20,673 nt of DNA from Oscillospiraceae bacterium (GTDB lineage: Bacteria > Bacillota > Clostridia > Oscillospirales > Ruminococcaceae), in NCBI GenBank assembly GCA_015067125.1, contig SVNB01000017.1, positions 1 to 20,673 on the forward strand. Reading direction: 5' to 3'. Positions 7,102 to 12,780 of the stretch are shown here, piece after piece (the stretch's first letter is position 1; every line of letters starts with the position of its first letter). The translations under genes and the position numbers were made by a program. The notes below the pieces were generated by a model, which did not search any database, had not been told where the DNA came from, and saw only the letters and a program-made list of their open reading frames with translations.

Positions 7102-7773
7102 TTGTTCAAAATTCTTATTGCAGAGGACGATAAAGAGCTTTGTCAGCTTTTTCAGCACGTTCTTACCAAAAACGGATATTCCGTAAAAGGCGTTGCCAAC
7201 GGAAAAGAAGCTCTTGATGCCATAGATTCCGATTACTATGATCTTATAATTTCCGATATTATGATGCCGGTTATGGACGGTTACGAACTGGTAAGTTCCC
7301 TGCGCGAAGCCGGAAGCACCATTCCGGTTATGATGATAACCGCCAAAGACGCTTTTGACGATATGCGCCTTGGGTTCCTTTCCGGCACGGATGATTTTAT
7401 GGTAAAACCGGTTAACGTAAACGAAATGATTTTAAGAGTGGGCGCTCTTTTGCGCAGGGCACAGATGATAAACGAACGCCGCCAGACCATAGGCAGCACC
7501 GTTATGGAATGTGATTCCCTTACCGTTACCACTCCGAAAGAAAGCATGGTCCTGCCGCAGAAGGAATTTATGCTGCTTTATAAAATGGCTTCTTTCCCGG
7601 GAAAAATCTTTACCCGCCAGCAGCTTATGGACGATATTTGGGGATACGAAAGCGAAAGCGATACTCACACAGTAGATGTACATATCGGTCGCCTGCGCGA
7701 AAGATTCCGCGACAGCGAGGATTTTAAAATTGTAACCATCCGCGGTGTTGGTTATAAGGTGGTAAAAGCATGA
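7102..7773 (+). CDS. OmpR-family response regulator
   Basis: This is a two-component DNA-binding regulator with an N-terminal receiver domain (about residues 1-118) and a C-terminal winged helix (about 128-223). Predicted phospho-acceptor Asp52 lies in ISDIMMPVMDG, and Lys102 in FMVKPVN. The C-terminus has the OmpR pattern, with FTRQQLMDDIWGYE, TVDVHIGRLRERF and IVTIRGVGYKVV. I chose TTG at 7102 as start. It gives the normal MFKILIAEDD beginning and follows AAAGGAG by about 9 bases. The ATG at 7072 has no ribosome site and could lie at or upstream of the transcription start. The gene overlaps the kinase start (ATGA at 7770-7773). The signal and targets are unknown. Confidence 0.92.
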   Translation: MFKILIAEDDKELCQLFQHVLTKNGYSVKGVANGKEALDAIDSDYYDLIISDIMMPVMDGYELVSSLREAGSTIPVMMITAKDAFDDMRLGFLSGTDDFMVKPVNVNEMILRVGALLRRAQMINERRQTIGSTVMECDSLTVTTPKESMVLPQKEFMLLYKMASFPGKIFTRQQLMDDIWGYESESDTHTVDVHIGRLRERFRDSEDFKIVTIRGVGYKVVKA

Positions 7774-8810
7774 AGATGAAGGAAATCCGAAAAACAAGAA
7801 AAATTCTGCGCCGCAGTACAAGGCTTTGGTTTACCCTTGTAATGATGCTGGAGCTGATTGTTACCTTTGTTGTTTCTGCCGGACTGGCGTTTTTTATCGG
7901 GAATATTTTTTCCATAAAAGAAACAATGCTTTTGCTTATCTGGATTGTAATTTTTAATCTGATAATAGGCTATACCGCAACTTTTTATCTTGGAAAACTG
8001 TTTTTCGGCCCCATAACCAAATTAAGCGATGCCATGCACGAGGTTTCTAAAGGCAATTTTGATATCCGGTTGGAAACCAAAACCCCGTTCAGAGAAATTC
8101 AGGAAATGTACGCAAACTTTAACCTTATGGCAAAGGAACTTGGCGCAACAGAAATTTTGCAGACGGATTTTGTTTCCAACGTTTCGCACGAATTTAAAAC
8201 GCCGATCAACGCCATAGAAGGTTACGCAACGCTTTTGCAGTGCAACCCGGATTGCTGCGACGAAGAAAGAATATATACAGAAAAAATCATTTTCAACACA
8301 AAACGCCTTTCGGCTCTTGTGGGCAATATTCTGCTTCTTTCAAAAGTAGATAACAAGGCTATTCAGTCGGATATAAAAAAATACCGTCTTGATGAGCAGG
8401 TGCGCCAGGCGGTGCTTGCCCTGGAAAACGCCTGGACGGAAAAAGATACAGAACTGGATATAGACCTTGACGAAACGGAATACGAAGGCAACGAAAACCT
8501 TATGTTCCATGTGTGGAGCAACCTTATTGCAAACGCGATAAAATTTAACCCCGAAGGCGGACTTTTAAAAATCAGAATGTTTGCGGAAGAAGGCAAAAAA
8601 ATCTGCACGGTGGAAGACAGCGGCCCGGGATTGGCTTTGGATTCCGTAGAGCATATTTTTGACCGCTTTTATCAAAGTGATTCTTCTCATAAAGAAGAAG
8701 GCAACGGCCTTGGCCTTGCCCTTGTAAAAAATATTCTTATTATGCACGGCGGCACGGTAACTGCGGAAAACCGCCCGGAAGGCGGCGCAAAATTTACTGT
8801 TGTTTTATAG
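7770..8810 (+). CDS. Membrane histidine kinase with minimal sensor region
   Basis: This is the kinase partner of the preceding regulator, with coupled translation through an ATGA overlap. The 346-residue protein has a basic N-terminus and two membrane segments (about 19-47 and 52-79) joined by only a few residues. HAMP-like sequence follows (about 80-130). His140 in NVSHEFKTPINAIEG is the phosphorylation site. The ATP-binding domain has the N-box NLIANAIKF (251-259), DSGPG (283-287) and GNGLGL (311-316). With almost no extracytoplasmic loop it probably senses the membrane itself or a partner protein, as intramembrane-sensing kinases do. No ABC transporter or other partner gene is next to it. 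It is followed by a strong terminator. Confidence 0.93.
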   Translation: MKMKEIRKTRKILRRSTRLWFTLVMMLELIVTFVVSAGLAFFIGNIFSIKETMLLLIWIVIFNLIIGYTATFYLGKLFFGPITKLSDAMHEVSKGNFDIRLETKTPFREIQEMYANFNLMAKELGATEILQTDFVSNVSHEFKTPINAIEGYATLLQCNPDCCDEERIYTEKIIFNTKRLSALVGNILLLSKVDNKAIQSDIKKYRLDEQVRQAVLALENAWTEKDTELDIDLDETEYEGNENLMFHVWSNLIANAIKFNPEGGLLKIRMFAEEGKKICTVEDSGPGLALDSVEHIFDRFYQSDSSHKEEGNGLGLALVKNILIMHGGTVTAENRPEGGAKFTVVL

Positions 8811-8833
8811 TTTTTTCATTTTTATCTCTTCTC

Positions 8834-8876
8834 ACAAAAAGAACGCCCGGAAAATTTTTCGGGCGTTCTTTTTTTA
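8834..8876 (+). terminator. Intrinsic terminator after the first kinase gene
   Basis: AAAAAGAACGCCCG and CGGGCGTTCTTTTTTT form a perfect stem with a short A/T loop, starting about 25 bp after the kinase stop. The A-rich left flank means it could also work on the minus strand. Confidence 0.93.
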
Positions 8877-8877
8877 A

Positions 8878-9000
8878 GCCTTCCCGGGGTGGAAGAGGGA
8901 TAACCAGGAACCCGAAGGGCAACCTTCCCAGAGGGGAAGGTGGATTTTTCGCCGCAAGGCGAAAAAGACGGAAGAGGGATAACAGGTAACCCGGAGGGCA
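8878..9000. repeat. Second locus of the hairpin-rich interspersed repeat, two units
   Basis: Unit 3 (about 8878-8921) starts directly after the terminator. It has lost its middle but keeps the CCTTCCC head and the GAGGGATAACCAGGAACCCG tail. Unit 4 (about 8922-9000) is complete: CCTTCCC/GGGAAGG hairpin, TGGA, the TTTTTCGCC/GGCGAAAAA hairpin, GACGG, and a GAGGGATAAC tail ending GGAGGGCA. The plan matches 6718-6845, again as a pair. Confidence 0.8.
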
Positions 9001-9046
9001 TTAAATAGGTGACAGTTGAAAGTGGAAAACTAATGTTTTCAATTTA

Positions 9047-9118
9047 CCGTAGGGCGGAGGTACCCCAAGGGTGTTTCTTCGTGCTTTGCACTCAGGGCAC
9101 CTGCTCCCGCCGCTTTTT
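9047..9118. repeat. GC-rich imperfect hairpin between repeat modules
   Basis: The segment TAGGGCGGAGGTACCCC near 9050 can fold back on GGGCACCTGCTCCCGCC near 9095-9111 with mismatches. It sits between the tandem repeat units and the 28-bp hairpin copy and is probably another intergenic repeat. The bases before it, 9001-9046, show nothing recognisable. No gene is seen in 8811-9283. Confidence 0.45.
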
Positions 9119-9180
9119 TCGGGCGGCCACACAGGGCCGCCCCTACAACCTTTCCGTTAAATGCACAGGTAATTTATAAA
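9119..9180. repeat. Copy 2 of the 28-bp GC-rich hairpin repeat
   Basis: Positions 9119-9146 match 6857-6884 exactly. The flank then diverges but keeps a GGTAATTTATAAAA tail. Both copies are in the same orientation and bracket the first two-component operon. Confidence 0.85.
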
Positions 9181-9248
9181 AATTTTTTCGGTCGGCAGCG
9201 CAAAAGCAGCACAATATTTAATGCATTTGTGCACGGAAAATATTAAAA

Positions 9249-9283
9249 TGAAAAAAGCACTTCGCAAAAGAAGTGCTTTTTTC
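9249..9283 (-). terminator. Intrinsic terminator at the end of the tRNA cluster
   Basis: On the minus strand AAAAAAGCACTTC and GAAGTGCTTTTTT form a stem around a 6-base loop, ending in a T run. It starts directly after the encoded CCA of tRNA-Gln. The structure is symmetric, so it may also stop plus-strand transcription. Confidence 0.9.
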
Positions 9284-9359
9284 TGGTTGGGGTGGCGGGA
9301 TTCGGACCCACGAGATGCAGGAGTCAAAGTCCTGTGCCTTACCGCTTGGCGACACCCCA
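9284..9359 (-). tRNA. tRNA-Gln (anticodon UUG)
   Basis: The minus strand folds as a cloverleaf with a perfect 7-bp acceptor stem (TGGGGTG with CACCCCA) and the anticodon loop ACTTTGACT, giving UUG (9325-9327). The T-loop is TCCGAAT. The CCA end is encoded (9284-9286). It is the last gene of the cluster. Confidence 0.95.
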
Positions 9360-9378
9360 ATATGTAGTTGGTTTATAG

Positions 9379-9410
9379 TAAAAACGCCCACAGCATAACA
9401 CTATGGGCGT
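9379..9410 (-). terminator. Intrinsic terminator between tRNA-His and tRNA-Gln
   Basis: On the minus strand ACGCCCATAG and CTGTGGGCGT form a 10-bp stem with one wobble pair and a 7-base loop, then five T residues. It could partly stop transcription after tRNA-His and set a lower level of tRNA-Gln, or act in processing. Confidence 0.75.
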
Positions 9411-9422
9411 ATTGCTTTTATA

Positions 9423-9501
9423 TGGGGTGGAGGGTGGGATTCGAACCCACGGTCTTCAGAGCCACAATCTGACGCGTTAGGCCAGCTACGCTACATCCAC
9501 C
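9423..9501 (-). tRNA. tRNA-His (anticodon GUG)
   Basis: The anticodon loop GATTGTGGC gives GUG. The T-arm GTGGGTTCGAATCCCAC is perfect and CCA is encoded (9423-9425). The extra 5' G (position -1, base 9501) faces a discriminator C, the tRNA-His identity feature. The acceptor stem has one U-C mismatch at the sixth pair (9495 with 9432). Confidence 0.93.
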
Positions 9502-9506
9502 ATATT

Positions 9507-9527
9507 TGGCAGCCGAAAAAGCTGCCT
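9507..9527. other. Spacer hairpin between tRNA-Arg and tRNA-His
   Basis: GGCAGC and GCTGCC form a perfect 6-bp stem in the short spacer. There is no T run on either side, so it is more likely a processing element or chance than a terminator. Confidence 0.4.
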
Positions 9528-9604
9528 TGGCGCGCCGTGAGGGACTCGAACCCCCGGCCCTCTGCTTAGAAGGCAGATGCTCTATCCAGCTGAGCTAACG
9601 GCGC
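9528..9604 (-). tRNA. tRNA-Arg (anticodon UCU)
   Basis: The acceptor stem GCGCCGT/ACGGCGC is perfect. The D-arm is GCTCAGCTGGATAGAGC, the anticodon loop CCTTCTAAG gives UCU, and the T-loop is TTCGAGT. CCA is encoded (9528-9530). This isoacceptor reads AGA and AGG. Confidence 0.95.
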
Positions 9605-9608
9605 AAGT

Positions 9609-9682
9609 TGGAGCGGATGAGGGGAATCGAACCCCCCTATCCAGCTTGGAAGGCTGGCATTCTACCAATGAATTACATCCGC
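9609..9682 (-). tRNA. tRNA-Gly (anticodon UCC)
   Basis: The acceptor stem GCGGATG/CATCCGC is perfect. The anticodon loop CCTTCCAAG gives UCC, the T-loop is TTCGATT, and CCA is encoded (9609-9611). It is the first gene of the cluster, about 9 bp after the predicted transcription start. Confidence 0.95.
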
Positions 9683-9696
9683 ATAACGCACGAATT

Positions 9697-9725
9697 ATTA
9701 TATCAAAGAGAATTTGATTTGTCAA
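9697..9725 (-). promoter_or_regulatory. Consensus sigma-A promoter of the tRNA cluster
   Basis: On the minus strand a perfect TTGACA (9720-9725), a 17-bp spacer and a perfect TATAAT (9697-9702) lie just upstream of tRNA-Gly. A full-consensus promoter fits a stable-RNA operon. Confidence 0.93.
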
Positions 9726-9775
9726 TAACAAAATATCTTTTCTGCAATAAAATTTATTCCGGAATAATTTTTCTA

Positions 9776-9804
9776 TTGCCCGAAAACCAAAAATGTAATA
9801 TAAT
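9776..9804 (+). promoter_or_regulatory. Probable promoter of the lipoprotein-alr-rimI operon
   Basis: TTGCCC (9776-9781), a 17-bp spacer and TATAAT (9799-9804) lie about 100 bp before the lipoprotein gene and diverge from the tRNA promoter. A further TATAAT-like stretch near 9811 is a possible alternative -10. Confidence 0.65.
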
Positions 9805-9906
9805 CATTTATTATAATACCATATTATGCCCAAAATTAACACAGGGTTAACAAAAACAAAGGTAAAAAAGGGTATGATATTTTTTGTTACGAAAGGAGGC
9901 GCGGCG

Positions 9907-10437
9907 ATGAAAAACAAATTTTTAAAAATCGCGGCACTTGCCATGGCTTTTTTGCTTGCCTTTTGCGGCTGCTCAAATAAAAACGAAGAAGACGAAGAAA
10001 TAAATCCGGATGAGTTCGGATGGGAAATGCTTGATATTTCTTTGGTTGTGGACGGAATATACGTAAATCTTGATATAAGCAAGCTTACCGCTGCAAGCGT
10101 TTCCAAGGTTACGGATGAAACCGTTCTTGAGGAACAGTATTACCTGGATCTGGAAAATATCATTACATACGATATCCGTTCCGCAGAGGGTAAATACGGC
10201 GCTGCGGACGTTGCCATAATCCGCCCGAAAGAAGGCTTTGCCGGAGAAGTTATGGATTCTCTTGAAATGCGGAAAGACGACCGCATAAACGAATTTTTAA
10301 ATTATGACGTTTATGATTCCTATTCCATAGCGATGGAAGCGGAAATTTATCAGGCCGGAGAACTTGTTGTGATGCTTATGCTTTCGGAAGACGATAAAAA
10401 CACTGCCAAAGAACTTATTGACCACTATCTTCCCTGA
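9907..10437 (+). CDS. Putative DUF4358-like lipoprotein
   Basis: This is a predicted lipid-anchored, surface-exposed protein of unknown function. The 176-residue protein starts with a signal peptide (MKNKFLKIAALAMAFLLAF) followed by Cys-Gly-Cys, so the lipidated cysteine is Cys20 or, more likely, Cys22. An acidic linker follows (NEEDEEINPDE). The mature part alternates strands and helices, with YYLDLENIITYDIR, VAIIRP and AGELVVMLMLSED segments, which resemble the DUF4358 family from memory. The ATG at 9907 has a GAAAGGAGG ribosome site, which rules out the longer frame from 9826. It heads an operon with a small membrane protein, alr and rimI. The context does not give a function. Confidence 0.75.
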   Translation: MKNKFLKIAALAMAFLLAFCGCSNKNEEDEEINPDEFGWEMLDISLVVDGIYVNLDISKLTAASVSKVTDETVLEEQYYLDLENIITYDIRSAEGKYGAADVAIIRPKEGFAGEVMDSLEMRKDDRINEFLNYDVYDSYSIAMEAEIYQAGELVVMLMLSEDDKNTAKELIDHYLP

Positions 10438-10454
10438 TTGCGAAAGGACTTTTG

Positions 10455-10679
10455 ATGAACGGATTTTTTGATTTTTGGGAAGGGCTTTCCTGCAAAAAAC
10501 GCGGATTTTTGTTTATTGCCGCCGGAATGCTCTGCCTTGCGGGCTGTTTGCTTCTGCTTATTTTTACAGAAAGCATTTTTTCAACGGTGCTGCTATATTT
10601 TTCTCTTGGTTTTAATATAATTGGCCTGTATATCCTTATGTGGGTAAAAGACAGGAGGGACAAAAATGACAAAAAGTGA
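10455..10679 (+). CDS. Small two-span membrane protein, unknown function
   Basis: I do not recognise this family. The 74-residue protein has a short amphipathic start, a Lys-Lys-Arg turn at 15-17, two hydrophobic segments (about 18-38 and 42-64) and a highly charged tail (KDRRDKNDKK). The charge pattern suggests both ends face the cytoplasm. An AAAGGA ribosome site precedes ATG 10455, 17 bp after the lipoprotein stop. The 3' end overlaps alr by 14 bp, so translation of the two is probably coupled. A role near the cell wall would be a guess from its neighbour. Confidence 0.72.
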   Translation: MNGFFDFWEGLSCKKRGFLFIAAGMLCLAGCLLLLIFTESIFSTVLLYFSLGFNIIGLYILMWVKDRRDKNDKK

Positions 10680-11871
10680 GGTTCTTCGCAGAACGTGGGT
10701 GGATATTTCCCTTGATGCCATTGATTACAACTTCAGAAAAATAAAAGCTTATGTGGGCAAAGCTATGGTTATGGCTGTTGTAAAAGCAGATGCCTATGGC
10801 CACGGCGACAGAATGACCGCGCCGTTCCTCGAGGACGCGGGCGCGGACTGGTTTGGAGTTTCCAACCTGGGCGAAGCCCTTGGCATACGCGAAAGCGGAG
10901 TTACAAAGCCTATCCTTATTTTCGGCAATACTCCGGCGGAATGTGTGGGCGACCTTGCAAAATGGAACATAACCCAGACCGCGTATTCACTGCACTATGC
11001 AAAGGAACTTTCTGCAGAAGCGCAGAAGCTTGGCGTCACGCTCGAAGTTCATTTAAAATTTGATACAGGCATGGGCCGCATCGGTTTTGTCTGTTCAGAA
11101 GATAATTTTGATATTGCCGTTGCACAGGCGGAAGAAGCCGCAAAACTGCCGAACATAAAAGTTACCGGCGCGTTCACTCATTTTGCTTCTGCCGATGAAC
11201 CCGATCCGGAAGGCGAAGCTTATACAAAACTGCAGTTCGACCGCTTTTGCCGGGTTTGCGATGCCCTTGAAGCAAGAGGTACAAAAGTGGGCATCCGCCA
11301 TTGCTGCAACAGTGCCGCAGTGCTCTGCTATCCAGAAATGCACCTTGATATGGTGCGCCCCGGCGTTATTCTTTACGGACTTTATCCTTCCTCCAACGAG
11401 GAAGTTACCTGCCGTATAAAACTTAAACCGGCCATGGAACTTCGCACCGTGGTAAGCATGACGAAGGATTACGAAAAAGGTTCCTGCATAAGCTATGGCC
11501 GCCGCTTTACCGCGCCGGATGATATGCGCGTTGCTTCCACAGCCATAGGCTATGCGGACGGTTACCACCGCCTGCTTACCAATAAGGGAAGAATGATAGT
11601 CCGCGGAAAATACGCACCGGTTGTGGGCAGCGTTTGCATGGATCAGACCATGCTTGACGTTTCCAACATTCCGGAAGCGGAAGAAGGCGATATAGTAACG
11701 GTTTTCGGCCGGGACGGCGATGCCTTTGTTTCCGTCGAAGAAGTGGCAACCCTTGCCGGAACCATAAATTACGAGATAATCTGCGCGGTTTCGCGCCGTG
11801 TTCCCAGATGCTATTATCTGCGCGGAGAAAACGTGCACAATTTTGACTATGCAAGGTGGAAAGAAAAATGA
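10666..11871 (+). CDS. alr: Alanine racemase
   Basis: Alanine racemase makes D-alanine for peptidoglycan with PLP in the cytoplasm. The protein has 401 residues, slightly long at the C-terminus compared with the usual 370-390. The PLP lysine is Lys40 in AVVKADAYGHG. The opposite-face catalytic tyrosine is Tyr277 in SYGRRF. Other family segments are FDTGMGRIGF (132-141), HCCNSAA (212-218), MVRPGVILYG (229-238), and VGSVCMDQTMLDV (320-332). The ATG follows AGGAGGGACAAAA and lies inside the 3' end of the small membrane gene. The 3' end overlaps rimI by ATGA. In spore formers a second, spore-specific racemase often exists. Which one this is cannot be told from sequence. Confidence 0.96.
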   Translation: MTKSEVLRRTWVDISLDAIDYNFRKIKAYVGKAMVMAVVKADAYGHGDRMTAPFLEDAGADWFGVSNLGEALGIRESGVTKPILIFGNTPAECVGDLAKWNITQTAYSLHYAKELSAEAQKLGVTLEVHLKFDTGMGRIGFVCSEDNFDIAVAQAEEAAKLPNIKVTGAFTHFASADEPDPEGEAYTKLQFDRFCRVCDALEARGTKVGIRHCCNSAAVLCYPEMHLDMVRPGVILYGLYPSSNEEVTCRIKLKPAMELRTVVSMTKDYEKGSCISYGRRFTAPDDMRVASTAIGYADGYHRLLTNKGRMIVRGKYAPVVGSVCMDQTMLDVSNIPEAEEGDIVTVFGRDGDAFVSVEEVATLAGTINYEIICAVSRRVPRCYYLRGENVHNFDYARWKEK

Positions 11872-12350
11872 ACTGCAAAATTATCCGCCTTTGTGAAAAA
11901 GACGTATGCAATATGGCAAAGGCAGAAAAAAGCTGCTTTTCTCACCCATGGAGCGAAAACGCTTTGCTGGGAGAAATAAAAAGCTCTTTTTCGGATTTTT
12001 TCGGAGCTTTTTGCGAAGATGAATTTGCCGGATACATCGGCGGAAGAACCGTTGCCGGAGAAACAGAAATTTTCAACGTGGCGGTCCTGCCGGAATTTCG
12101 GCGCAAAGGCATTGGCAAAGCTCTTATAGAAGAATTTATAAAAACCGCAATAGAAAAAGAAACCCGTGTGATTTTTCTGGAAGTGCGCACAAGCAATCTT
12201 CCGGCAATAAACCTTTATGAAAAATGCGGATTTGTTTTCTGCGGAATAAGAAAAGATTATTATGATGACCCCAAAGAAAACGCCATTCTTATGCGCCTTG
12301 CCTTTGACGGCACCCAGGAATATGAAGAATGGGAAGACGAAGAGGAATAA
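11868..12350 (+). CDS. rimI: GNAT acetyltransferase RimI (ribosomal protein S18 N-terminal acetylase)
   Basis: The family acetylates the N-terminal alanine of ribosomal protein S18 using acetyl-CoA. The 160-residue protein has the normal length. The acetyl-CoA loop is FRRKGIGKAL (77-86). The catalytic pair Glu105 and Tyr117 lies in FLEVRTSNLPAINLYEKCGF. FNVAVLPE precedes the loop, as in RimI. The start at 11868 overlaps the alr stop (ATGA); an in-frame ATG at 11856 would lie inside alr and is less likely. The C-terminus is very acidic (EEWEDEEE). In many Firmicutes rimI sits with tsaB and tsaD, but here it follows alr. The RimI call is probable, though another protein acetylase of the same subfamily is possible. 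Confidence 0.88.
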   Translation: MNCKIIRLCEKDVCNMAKAEKSCFSHPWSENALLGEIKSSFSDFFGAFCEDEFAGYIGGRTVAGETEIFNVAVLPEFRRKGIGKALIEEFIKTAIEKETRVIFLEVRTSNLPAINLYEKCGFVFCGIRKDYYDDPKENAILMRLAFDGTQEYEEWEDEEE

Positions 12351-12368
12351 CCGTGCTCAAAAAACAAA

Positions 12369-12401
12369 AGCCGTGCTCGAAAAGATGAGCACGGCTTTTT
12401 T
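12369..12401. terminator. Bidirectional intrinsic terminator between rimI and the AbrB-type gene
   Basis: AAGCCGTGCTC and GAGCACGGCTT form a perfect 11-bp stem, with T runs on the plus strand and a broken T run on the minus strand. It lies between two convergent genes. A second copy of the left arm core, CCGTGCTC, sits just upstream at 12352-12359. Confidence 0.92.
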
Positions 12402-12415
12402 GCGTTTATTTTTAT

Positions 12416-12655
12416 TTATTTGCTGATTTCTTTTATGCAGTGTTCGCAGATGTTTTTGCCTTTAAAATCAACAACACCATCGGCGCTGCCGCAAAAAACG
12501 CAGGCAGGTTCATACTTTTTAAGCATAATGGTGTTTTCATCAACATAAATTTCAAGTGCGTCTTTTTCTTCTATGTTGAGGGTTCTTCTAAGTTCTATCG
12601 GCAAAACAATTCTTCCAAGTTCATCTACTTTGCGGACAATACCGGTTGATTTCAT
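12416..12655 (-). CDS. AbrB-family transition-state regulator with Cys4 tail
   Basis: This is a small DNA-binding regulator. The 79-residue protein starts MKSTGIVRKVDELGRIVLPI, almost identical to AbrB/Abh of Bacillus, and forms the swapped-hairpin SpoVT/AbrB fold (about residues 1-50). In place of the usual AbrB C-terminal multimerisation part it has a short tail with two CxxC pairs: Cys52-Cys55 and Cys70-Cys73, the second as CEHC. This looks like a zinc-ribbon-type site. AbrB proteins repress stationary-phase and sporulation genes. The gene stands next to the divergent spmAB genes, but direct control of them is only an inference. Ribosome site GGGAGGG and a consensus promoter precede it. 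Confidence 0.9.
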   Translation of the reverse strand: MKSTGIVRKVDELGRIVLPIELRRTLNIEEKDALEIYVDENTIMLKKYEPACVFCGSADGVVDFKGKNICEHCIKEISK

Positions 12656-12695
12656 ATAAAAATCCCTCCCATAATTTTACAAAATTTGTAATTTA

Positions 12696-12724
12696 ACTAT
12701 ACAGTAATTTCCTTTTTTTGTCAA
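12696..12724 (-). promoter_or_regulatory. Sigma-A promoter of the AbrB-type gene
   Basis: On the minus strand TTGACA (12719-12724), an A-rich 17-bp spacer and TATAGT (12696-12701) lie about 40 bp upstream of the start codon. The strong match fits a vegetative-phase regulator. Confidence 0.88.
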
Positions 12725-12780
12725 GAAGTGACAACAAATTGGAATAAAATTTATTTTCTGCAAAAAAAGGAGCGGTTTTG

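Noticed and set aside
6718..9146. Repeats considered as a CRISPR array
   Set aside because: Units are few, of unequal length, strongly self-pairing and separated by a whole operon. There are no uniform spacers and no cas genes.
6718..9180. The two-component operon between the repeats considered as a composite mobile element
   Set aside because: The flanking repeats carry no transposase and no target duplication was seen. The genes match their neighbours in base use.
9608..9850. An 80-codon plus-strand open frame starting opposite tRNA-Gly
   Set aside because: It begins inside a tRNA gene and crosses the tRNA promoter. It is a shadow.
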